This document shows, piece by piece, positions 1 through 4,865 of a DNA stretch of 6,008 bases. A program made the position numbers and the translations under genes. The stretch is from Marvinbryantia sp964455335 (GTDB taxonomy: Bacteria; Bacillota; Clostridia; Lachnospirales; Lachnospiraceae): contig CAYVVW010000131.1 of NCBI GenBank assembly GCA_964455335.1, positions 1 to 6,008 of the forward strand, given 5' to 3'. A model generated the notes under the pieces. The model made no database searches and had not been told where the DNA came from. It worked only from the letters and a program-made list of their open reading frames with translations. Each line of letters opens with the position of its first letter. The stretch's first letter is position 1.

Positions 1-80
1 ACTCCGTATTGGCCCGATAGGCTGGTTGTAATACCGTTTTAATCAGCAGGCACTACATATTTGATGAAAAAGGCCGCCTT
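1..80 (+). other. Degenerate 5' remnant of cell-wall-binding-like repeat region
   Basis: The frame of the downstream transglutaminase-like gene is open upstream to a TAG at 18-20, and 21-80 encodes a stretch including RHYIFDEKGRL. This resembles the aromatic/glycine repeat of choline-binding or glucan-binding proteins (pattern GW..x..G..YYF..xG). A GW pair (frame IGW at 17-25) that would normally start this repeat lies in a different frame and is followed by a TAA. No ATG, GTG or TTG occurs in frame between 21 and 80. The simplest reading is a longer gene, broken by an indel or by decay, whose upstream part lies outside the window. A sequencing indel is also possible. Confidence 0.4.
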
Positions 81-674
81 TTGGAACCGTCCAAGACCAA
101 GTTGCGCAAAATAGGGCAGGACAGATTCTGCGTTGACCCCAAGGGGCGCGCGCAAAGCGGCTGGCTGGAGATAAACGGAAAACTGTACTATGCCGCCAAA
201 AATGGGAAATGCAAGACGAATGTCACCTACCAGGGAATCACCCTGACAAAGGAAGGCTACGCCAAGGAGGACACCAATAGTCTGTTGAAAATCAAGGCGA
301 TGCAGATCGTGAAGCAGGTCACTACCCCGCAGATGACGGCGGAAGAGAAGCTAAAGGCGTGCTTTGACTATACGTCCAACCCGCCATTTCGCTACATCTA
401 CAAGCCTGCGCCGGATCTAAATGACAAGGGGTGGCAGCAGGCATATGCGCTCGATATGCTGACGACGTACAAAGGAGTCTGCCAGCACTACGCCTGTGCA
501 TTTGCGGCGTTGGCAAAAGAACTGGGATACCGGCCTTACATCGTTGTCGCGAATGTGCCATGGCGGCACTGCTGGGTGAGGATCAATGGCATTTCCTACG
601 ATCCCCGAAGGGGAAATTACGCGGCGAGAACCTATATATCCGGTGCAACCATCCTGCAAGAATTTCCATTTTAG
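81..674 (+). CDS. Transglutaminase-like domain protein with N-terminal cell-wall-binding-like repeat, probably 5'-truncated
   Basis: From the TTG at 81 this gives 197 residues. Residues 1-45 carry a repeat of the choline/glucan-binding type (SGWLEINGKLYY..KNGK, residues 26-43), which in this family anchors proteins to the cell wall. Residues about 85-185 form a transglutaminase-like core. The expected triad is visible as C134 in KGVCQHYACAF, H163 in WRHCW and D174 in SYDP. Bacterial members are mostly surface or secreted cysteine peptidases or cross-linking enzymes; the substrate cannot be told here. No signal peptide is present, and the bases before the TTG do not form a ribosome binding site. 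Homologous sequence continues upstream in frame to position 21, so TTG 81 is unlikely to be the native start. I read this as the 3' part of a larger, possibly broken gene. The stop at 674 is clean and is followed by a small ORF and a terminator. Confidence 0.7.
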   Translation: MEPSKTKLRKIGQDRFCVDPKGRAQSGWLEINGKLYYAAKNGKCKTNVTYQGITLTKEGYAKEDTNSLLKIKAMQIVKQVTTPQMTAEEKLKACFDYTSNPPFRYIYKPAPDLNDKGWQQAYALDMLTTYKGVCQHYACAFAALAKELGYRPYIVVANVPWRHCWVRINGISYDPRRGNYAARTYISGATILQEFPF

Positions 675-685
675 GTTCTTTGCAC

Positions 686-766
686 ATGACCCTGGAGCAA
701 GCGATGGATGTTCTGAAGATCCCGGCAAGCGAACGCGCGGCGTATACGGGAAAGCTGCACTGCTAG
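686..766 (+). CDS. Small ORF, 26 residues, TLEQAM..LKIP motif
   Basis: ATG at 686 and TAG at 764-766 encode MTLEQAMDVLKIPASERAAY followed by TGKLHC. The first 20 residues form a plausible amphipathic helix, then IP, then another helix. I recall similar short proteins (T.EQAM..L.IP...R..Y) in Clostridia, but this is memory and has not been searched. The ribosome binding site is weak: an AGG about 10 nt upstream, overlapping the end of the previous gene. It starts 11 bp after the transglutaminase-like stop and ends 26 bp before the terminator, so it would be the last gene of that transcript. It may be a real small protein or a fragment of a longer one. Confidence 0.35.
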   Translation: MTLEQAMDVLKIPASERAAYTGKLHC

Positions 767-792
767 GGAAATCTTCATCCGAATCATGGCGA

Positions 793-836
793 CCACAAAA
801 ACCCCTGACGGGAAACTGTCGGGGGGTTTTTTGTGG
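793..836. terminator. Rho-independent terminator, likely bidirectional
   Basis: CCACAAAAACCCCTGAC (793-809) pairs with GTCGGGGGGTTTTTTGTGG (818-836), allowing a wobble pair and two bulged bases, around a short loop. On the plus strand the G-rich arm is followed by TTTTTT (827-832), ending the transglutaminase-like transcript. On the minus strand the second arm ends in GGGGTTTTT, so it should also stop transcription coming from the right. It therefore sits directly in the path of the leftward promoter at 898-926, and would also end the recombinase transcript if the segment at 857-2413 were inverted. Confidence 0.85.
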
Positions 837-856
837 AAAATGTGGAAACGTTTTTG

Positions 857-883
857 TTCACAGAATTGGCAGTTCTGCGAAAC
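857..883 (+). repeat. Left inverted repeat / recombinase crossover site
   Basis: This is 27 bp identical to the reverse complement of 2387-2413. Its core is an arm TTCACAGAA (857-865), then a spacer TTGGCAG (866-872), then an arm TTCTGCGAA (873-881). The arms are inverted copies of each other at 8 of 9 positions (consensus TTCRCAGAA). Such arms around a 6-8 bp asymmetric spacer are typical of tyrosine recombinase core sites. Identity stops on the inner side at 884 and on the outer side at 856, although a loosely similar ATGTG..GAAAC motif lies further out on both sides. Confidence 0.9.
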
Positions 884-897
884 ATCAGATATGCAAA

Positions 898-926
898 ATT
901 ATAACATTTGCTTTTTTCCTTGTCAA
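898..926 (-). promoter_or_regulatory. Perfect consensus sigma-A promoter firing leftward, out of the segment
   Basis: Read on the minus strand, TTGACA occupies 926-921, the spacer is exactly 17 bp (920-904), and TATAAT occupies 903-898. Both hexamers are exact consensus. Transcription should start near 890-892, just inside the left inverted repeat, so the RNA would begin a few bases before the repeat. As sequenced it runs into the bidirectional terminator at 793-836 and serves no visible gene. If the segment inverted, the hexamers would map to about 2344-2349 and 2367-2372 and the promoter would read toward tadZ. Confidence 0.85.
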
Positions 927-940
927 CAAAAAGTAACAGC

Positions 941-960
941 AAAAGAATCCAAAAAGAATC
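941..960 (-). repeat. Tandem GATTCTTTT repeats upstream of the outward promoter
   Basis: On the minus strand GATTCTTTT occurs at 960-952 and again at 949-941. The copies are perfect 9-mers with an 11-bp period, about one helical turn, ending about 14 bp upstream of the -35 hexamer. The spacing and location suit an activator or repressor site, or an UP-like element made of T/A tracts. No protein can be named. In AT-rich DNA a chance repeat is possible. Confidence 0.35.
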
Positions 961-1207
961 ATTGTATCGAAAAGTTTTTGTTGCGAATATTGCGAACAAG
1001 TTAAGTAGTTTAAGGTTTTAACAACAAACACAAGCAACAAATTGGAAACGATATGCATTAGAAACACCGTGAAAACGAAATAAAGAGAACGGATCACACA
1101 GCAAAACGAAAAGCAAAGTACAAAGCGAAACACAAAGCACCGTACAAAGAAAAACACAAAAAAAAACAACGATACGATACCCACACGTCTAAACTCAACG
1201 GAACTGT
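961..1207. other. Non-coding A-rich, T-poor block inside the segment
   Basis: No credible gene lies here. The plus strand is strikingly A-rich; only four T occur in the 80 bases 1101-1180. Two degenerate 24-bp tandem units starting GTACAAAG lie at 1118-1141 and 1142-1165. A 9-bp direct repeat TTGCGAATA/TTGCGAACA lies at 981-998; its minus-strand hexamer TTCGCA matches part of the crossover-site arm. The block might be an unstructured spacer, a set of accessory binding sites, or decayed sequence. Confidence 0.5.
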
Positions 1208-1236
1208 TTGACAAACGATTTCTGATAACTTGTATC
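1208..1236 (+). promoter_or_regulatory. Possible upstream recombinase promoter
   Basis: An exact TTGACA at 1208-1213 is followed 17 bp later by TGTATC (1231-1236), which matches the -10 consensus at only three of six positions. It lies about 115 bp upstream of the recombinase ATG. It is weaker than the candidate at 1281-1309. Confidence 0.35.
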
Positions 1237-1280
1237 TTCCACCTAATGTGGCACAAATCCCATTTCAACCAAAAGAACGA

Positions 1281-1309
1281 TTGGAACAGGAACATTTGCG
1301 TGAAATAAT
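1281..1309 (+). promoter_or_regulatory. Likely recombinase promoter with extended -10
   Basis: TTGGAA (1281-1286) is followed by a 17-bp spacer and AATAAT (1304-1309), which matches five of six -10 positions. The TG at 1301-1302 gives an extended -10. The start point would be near 1316, leaving a leader of about 35 nt that contains the AGAAAGG ribosome binding site before the ATG at 1352. Confidence 0.5.
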
Positions 1310-1351
1310 AGTGGAAAAGCACCACCATTCTTGAAAAGAAAGGACCACATT

Positions 1352-2329
1352 ATGAACGAGAACATTTCCAACGTTGACACTTTTTTCGCACTCGGAACGC
1401 TGTGGCTGGAATCACACCGCATCAAAATCAGGGAATCTTCCTACGAAAAATATGCGACCCTATTGAAAAAGCACATTTATCCGGCTTTGGGAAAGCACAC
1501 ATTATCGGACATATGCGCAAAGGAAATTGACAGCGCCCTACTTCAGATCTATCAAAAAGACGGGAGTGCGCGTTTGTCAAACAGTACCATGAGAACGGTA
1601 CTGTTTTTGGTAAAGCGGATTCTCCAATACGGTTATGAGAGCCACTACATCGACCGTGCCATTGTTCCCGCCTTCTGTATACCAGTCAGAAAAAAGCGCA
1701 TGAAAACGTTTAATGAAGCGGAACAGGAAACGCTGCTTCGTCATGTCTTAAGCCAATATACAGGCAATTATTTGGGGATTCTGCTTGCTCTTTATACCGG
1801 TGCGCGCCTTGGGGAAATCTGCGCGCTGCAAAGAAGCGATGTAAATTTTGAAATCGGGGTACTTGCAATTTCAAAGACCGTGCAGCGTCTGCAAAACGTA
1901 CAGAATCAGGATTCCCAAAAGACGAAGCTGGTTGTCTCCGCGCCAAAAAGCACAAATTCTTACCGCGAAATCCCGATTCCGCACACGCTGGAAAGCTATA
2001 TGGGAAACTTTGGGCTGCACGATTTGGATGGCGATCAGTATTTGCTCACCGGAACGAAACTTCCATATGACCCGCGGACACTACAATATGGGTTCTCTGC
2101 GCTGCTAAGAAAATGTAACTTGCCAAACTATAATTTTCACACATTGCGCCACACGTTTGCAACAAATTGCGTGCGCGCCGGGTTTGACATCAAGTCCTTA
2201 AGCGAACTGATGGGTCATTCCAATGTAAATTTCACACTCAGCCAATATGTACACTCCGATATTGCTTACAAGAAGTCGCTCATGCTGCTTTTAGATCAGA
2301 AAATGCCAAATATCTCACTAGAGTGCTAA
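1352..2329 (+). CDS. Tyrosine site-specific recombinase (phage integrase family), likely invertase of the surrounding segment
   Basis: The protein has 325 residues, the usual size for simple XerC/D-like recombinases. The ATG at 1352 is preferred over an in-frame TTG at 1331 because AGAAAGG (1337-1343) sits at good spacing before it. Residues about 10-100 form the N-terminal SAM-like DNA-binding domain (LWLESHRIKI..SYEKY). Residues about 118-315 form the catalytic domain. The catalytic set is complete: R152 in TGARLGE, K199 in APKSTNS, H263 and R266 in HTLRH, H289 in LMGHSN and the nucleophile Y299 in QYVH. The family cuts and rejoins DNA at paired inverted arms, forming a 3'-phosphotyrosine link. 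The gene is the only one inside the inverted repeats, which supports a role in inverting them. A transposition function is an alternative. There is no terminator after the stop, so read-through into tad is possible in the present orientation. Confidence 0.92.
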   Translation: MNENISNVDTFFALGTLWLESHRIKIRESSYEKYATLLKKHIYPALGKHTLSDICAKEIDSALLQIYQKDGSARLSNSTMRTVLFLVKRILQYGYESHYIDRAIVPAFCIPVRKKRMKTFNEAEQETLLRHVLSQYTGNYLGILLALYTGARLGEICALQRSDVNFEIGVLAISKTVQRLQNVQNQDSQKTKLVVSAPKSTNSYREIPIPHTLESYMGNFGLHDLDGDQYLLTGTKLPYDPRTLQYGFSALLRKCNLPNYNFHTLRHTFATNCVRAGFDIKSLSELMGHSNVNFTLSQYVHSDIAYKKSLMLLLDQKMPNISLEC

Positions 2330-2352
2330 CAGATCCAAAAGAACGGACATCG

Positions 2353-2366
2353 CGCGAAACTGCCAA
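2353..2366 (+). repeat. Degenerate partial copy of the crossover site
   Basis: CGCGAAACTGCCAA at 2353-2366 matches CGCAGAACTGCCAA in the right crossover site (2391-2404) at 12 of 14 positions. It includes the whole 7-bp spacer sequence and one arm end, and it lies 38 bp inside the site. It lacks the second arm, so it may be an accessory binding half-site or the relic of an older site. Confidence 0.4.
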
Positions 2367-2386
2367 CCAAATCCAAAATGCCGGGC

Positions 2387-2413
2387 GTTTCGCAGAACTG
2401 CCAATTCTGTGAA
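2387..2413 (-). repeat. Right inverted repeat / recombinase crossover site
   Basis: This is the exact reverse complement of 857-883. The arm TTCGCAGAA is at 2389-2397, the spacer CTGCCAA at 2398-2404 and the arm TTCTGTGAA at 2405-2413. The asymmetric spacer is inverted relative to the left site, so recombination between the two would give inversion and not excision. It lies 114 bp upstream of the tadZ start, in the position expected for a switch of that operon. Confidence 0.9.
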
Positions 2414-2527
2414 GCGGTTTCTGCACATAAGCTAACGATACCACGACATGCCAGAATTTTTGCGGTTGAGACGCCTTTTGACTGAAAAGACGGGGTGTCT
2501 GAGGGAAAGGAACGGATAGGGGGAACG
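2414..2527 (+). promoter_or_regulatory. tad operon leader with a hairpin and no evident fixed promoter
   Basis: Between the right repeat and tadZ I find no pair of -35/-10 hexamers with proper spacing. A hairpin can form at 2469-2500, with AGACGCC pairing to GGTGTCT through one wobble and an inner CTTTT/AAAAG stem. It is not followed by a U-run, so it is not a terminator; it could affect RNA stability or translation. AGGGGG at 2518-2523, just before the ATG at 2528, is the ribosome binding site that decides the tadZ start. Confidence 0.5.
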
Positions 2528-3601
2528 ATGAGGATTCGGTTGGCCATCTTGGAGACGGACCAGAGCTTTACGTCGCGCTTGGTTCGGTATTTTGCAACTT
2601 ATTATGCGGATAAAGTTGAAACATTTTCTTTTACGGACGCGGAGGAATTTCAAAAGTCTTTGCAAACCGCAAAGGTCGATGTGCTGCTGGCTTCCCCGGA
2701 GCTATTCCCAGAGGGGATGAAGCTGCCGAAAAATATGATTATGGCTTATCTCTCCGAGAGCAGCCAGGTGCAGTCCATCAACAACGTCAGGGCGATCTGC
2801 AAGTACCAAAAAGCGGAGATGATTTACCGAGAAGTCCTGGGGCTGTACGCGGAGCTGGACAAGATGACGGTGTACCGCCAGGCGGAGGGGGCCTGCCCGC
2901 TCTTTTTCTTCAAGGGCGCAGCGGGCGGGGTCGGCGCAACCACCCTTGCGATTGCGTGCGCCATGCGGTTTGCGTCCTATGGGAAAAAAGTGCTGTACCT
3001 CAATTTGGAGGAGAATGGCGTGGTTTCCCCGTTTTTGCAGGGGGATGGGACGAACACCCTCTCCGATGTGCTCTATGCGCTCAAGAGCAACCGCTCCAAT
3101 CTTGTATTGAAATTAGAAAGAATGGTGCGAAAAAGCGAGGAGGGGATCTATTTCTTCGAACCGTTTGCGATTACCTTGGACGCATATGAGATGGAAACAG
3201 AGGATCTGGAGGACATCATTCGGACGGTGATCGGGTATGACACCTATGACGCCGTGATTTTGGATGGGGGATTTGCGGGATCGGACAAGAATGACGCGAT
3301 TATGAAATATGCGAGTGAAATCTTTTTGGTGAGTGACGGCATGGAGATACCAAATCTGAAGCTCACAAAGATTTTGCAGGAACTGTCGATCAAGGACGAC
3401 CATGCGCAGGGCAGGGTGCTTGCGCGGACACAGGTTCTGTACAACCGCTTCGCGGGGGCGAGCCGCAAGGCGGACACGGAATACCAGGAGCGGGTCTATG
3501 GGGGCGTCGGGATCGTGAAGGGGGCTGCGCCCAAGCAGGTGGCCGCTGGCATTTCGCAGAGCAATTTCTTTGACAAGTTGATACAGAGGTGGGGGCTATG
3601 A
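2528..3601 (+). CDS. tadZ: TadZ/CpaE-like pilus assembly ATPase (ParA/MinD superfamily)
   Basis: This is 357 residues from the ATG at 2528; an in-frame GTG at 2495 lacks a ribosome binding site. Residues 1-110 form an atypical receiver-like domain. Its phospho-acceptor place appears replaced: the strand reads VDVLLAS, with S56 where Asp is usual. Residues about 124-355 form a ParA/MinD-like ATPase with the deviant P-loop AAGGVGATT (131-139) and a Walker B-like strand YDAVILDGG (240-248). Both lysines normal in ParA P-loops are alanine (A132, A137). TadZ/CpaE proteins are known to localise Tad secretion machinery to a cell site, and an atypical TadZ from Eubacterium rectale has been studied structurally. 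This gene opens the operon and overlaps tadA by 4 bp (ATGA), indicating translational coupling. The sequence and the tad context together make the call firm. Confidence 0.9.
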   Translation: MRIRLAILETDQSFTSRLVRYFATYYADKVETFSFTDAEEFQKSLQTAKVDVLLASPELFPEGMKLPKNMIMAYLSESSQVQSINNVRAICKYQKAEMIYREVLGLYAELDKMTVYRQAEGACPLFFFKGAAGGVGATTLAIACAMRFASYGKKVLYLNLEENGVVSPFLQGDGTNTLSDVLYALKSNRSNLVLKLERMVRKSEEGIYFFEPFAITLDAYEMETEDLEDIIRTVIGYDTYDAVILDGGFAGSDKNDAIMKYASEIFLVSDGMEIPNLKLTKILQELSIKDDHAQGRVLARTQVLYNRFAGASRKADTEYQERVYGGVGIVKGAAPKQVAAGISQSNFFDKLIQRWGL

Positions 3602-4839
3602 CGCGCGAGGCGGAAGAAAAAACGATTGCCGAACTGAAAAGAAATGTGCTGGCAAATTTTCCATTGAGCGATCTCTCGGATGAGGAATTGCAAGAGGAGA
3701 TCGAGAGCCTGGTCTCGGAGAGCCTGGCTGACCAATATGTCCCGATAGGCCAAAAGGCGGACATCGTGGCGCAGATTTATTCTTCCATCCGCGGGTTTGG
3801 CATCTTGGATACCATTTTGAAGAATGACACGATCACGGAAGTCATGATCAATGGGAAAGACAATATTTTCGTGGAACAGTCGGGCGTGTCAAAGCGCCTG
3901 GATCAGACCTTTGAGAGCGAAAAGCAGCTAGAGGACATCATCCAGCGCATCGTTGGTCGCGCGGGCAGGGAGGTTACGCAGGCCAACCCGATCGTGGACA
4001 CCAGGCTGCCGGACGGGTCGCGCGTGAACGTGGTGCTGCCGCCCATTTCGCTGTGCGGGCCGGTCGTCACGATCCGTAAGTTTTCAAAAGAGCCGATGAC
4101 GATTGAGCGGCTCATCCGATATGGGTCTCTGCCGGAAAAGGTGGCGGATTTCTTAAGGACGCTGGTAAAGGCAAAATACAATATTTTCGTCTCCGGCGGC
4201 ACGGGGTCTGGAAAGACGACCTTTTTGAACGCCCTTTCCAATTTTATCCCAAAGGACGAGCGCATCATCACCATCGAGGACTCGGCGGAGCTGCAAATCA
4301 AGGGCGTGGACAATCTGGTCAGCCTGGAAACCAGAAATGCAAATTCCTCTGGCGCTGGCGAGATCACCATTCGCGACCTCATCAAGTCCAGCCTCCGTAT
4401 GAGGCCGGAGCGCATCATTGTGGGGGAGGTTCGCGGCGCGGAGGCGCTCGATATGCTCCAGGCGATGAACACGGGCCACGACGGAAGCCTTTCCACGGGC
4501 CACGCAAACTCCACGGAAGATATGCTGAGCCGTCTGGAAACGATGGTGCTGCAAGGCGGCGAAGGGCTTCCCCTGGCGGCTGTCAGGCAGCAGATCGCCA
4601 GTGCGGTGGACATCATTATCCACCTGTCCAGGATGCGCGACCACTCGCGAAAAACGGTGCAAATATCCGAAATGATCGGGCTGGACGACCATGGGAATAT
4701 CAAAATGAACCCGCTGTACCAGTTTGAGGAAGATGAGCAAAGTACCCTGGAGCGGGTGAGCGGGTCTTTGAAACGAACGAAAAATAAAATGGTGAATGTG
4801 CAAAAATTGCAATTGGCGGGCATTCGTCAGGTATTTTGA
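3598..4839 (+). CDS. tadA: TadA/CpaF secretion ATPase of the Tad/Flp pilus
   Basis: This is 413 residues from the ATG at 3598, which overlaps the tadZ stop as ATGA; GAGGTGGGGG just upstream serves as ribosome binding site. It is a type II/IV secretion hexameric ATPase that powers pilus assembly at the inner face of the membrane. An N-terminal domain (about 1-170) includes the family stretch GFGILDTILKNDTITEVMIN (67-86). The motor domain follows: Walker A SGGTGSGKTT (199-208, K206), Asp box TIEDSAEL (225-232), Walker B RIIVGEVRG (272-280, E277) and His box NTGHDGSLSTGHANS (291-305). All motifs are intact and the length is typical of CpaF. It is followed by tadB with almost no gap, so the motor and its membrane platform are co-produced. 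Confidence 0.95.
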   Translation: MTREAEEKTIAELKRNVLANFPLSDLSDEELQEEIESLVSESLADQYVPIGQKADIVAQIYSSIRGFGILDTILKNDTITEVMINGKDNIFVEQSGVSKRLDQTFESEKQLEDIIQRIVGRAGREVTQANPIVDTRLPDGSRVNVVLPPISLCGPVVTIRKFSKEPMTIERLIRYGSLPEKVADFLRTLVKAKYNIFVSGGTGSGKTTFLNALSNFIPKDERIITIEDSAELQIKGVDNLVSLETRNANSSGAGEITIRDLIKSSLRMRPERIIVGEVRGAEALDMLQAMNTGHDGSLSTGHANSTEDMLSRLETMVLQGGEGLPLAAVRQQIASAVDIIIHLSRMRDHSRKTVQISEMIGLDDHGNIKMNPLYQFEEDEQSTLERVSGSLKRTKNKMVNVQKLQLAGIRQVF

Positions 4840-4850
4840 AAAACCGCAGG

Positions 4851-4856
4851 GGAGGG
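4851..4856 (+). promoter_or_regulatory. Ribosome binding site that sets the tadB start
   Basis: GGAGGG lies 9 bp before the TTG at 4866. An alternative TTG at 4836, overlapping the tadA stop, lies upstream of this site and has no ribosome binding site of its own, so 4866 is preferred. Confidence 0.55.
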
Positions 4857-4865
4857 TGGGCTGGC

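Larger units (their letters stand above)
857..2413. mobile_element. Putative invertible DNA segment carrying its own tyrosine recombinase and an outward promoter
   Basis: A 1,557-bp segment is bounded by perfect 27-bp inverted repeats. It contains one gene, an intact tyrosine recombinase, plus about 450 bp of AT-rich non-coding DNA and a consensus promoter that fires out through the left repeat. Each repeat is internally built like a crossover site. Inverted sites plus a resident recombinase is the arrangement expected of a self-encoded inversion switch (compare Hin in Salmonella, which is a serine recombinase). The segment is AT-rich compared with the tad genes, which suggests acquisition. 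I found no convincing target-site duplication outside the repeats. A transposable element with terminal repeats remains an alternative, and the two are not exclusive. Confidence 0.75.

Noticed and set aside
431..766. 111-residue plus-strand ORF in a second frame that includes the small ORF at 686
   Set aside because: Its first part overlaps the conserved transglutaminase-like core in another frame; only the part after 674 is plausible and is listed separately.
1062..1212. Lys-rich open stretch on the plus strand with an 8-residue repeat (YKAKHKAP / YKEKHKKK)
   Set aside because: It has no ATG, GTG or TTG start after the upstream stop at 1059-1061, and its composition simply follows the A-rich DNA.
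885..1328. 147-residue hydrophobic ORF on the minus strand
   Set aside because: It is rich in Phe, Val and Leu only because the plus strand is A-rich. It has no domain pattern, no good ribosome binding site, and overlaps the consensus promoter.
1239..1351. Hairpin CCAC..GTGG at 1239-1251, and TAATGTGG (1244-1251) complementary to CCACATTA (1344-1351) next to the recombinase start
   Set aside because: The stems are short and the long-range pairing is 100 nt apart and only 8 bp. It could mask the start region but is too weak to claim as a regulatory element.
849..2423. Possible target-site duplication outside the repeats (CGTTTTTG on the left, CGGTTTCTG on the right)
   Set aside because: They match only with an inserted base and a mismatch, in T-rich sequence, so this is not good evidence for transposition.
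3903..4823. 306-residue minus-strand ORF opposite tadA
   Set aside because: The plus strand encodes an intact TadA with every family motif; the Ser/Arg-rich antisense frame is a shadow of it.
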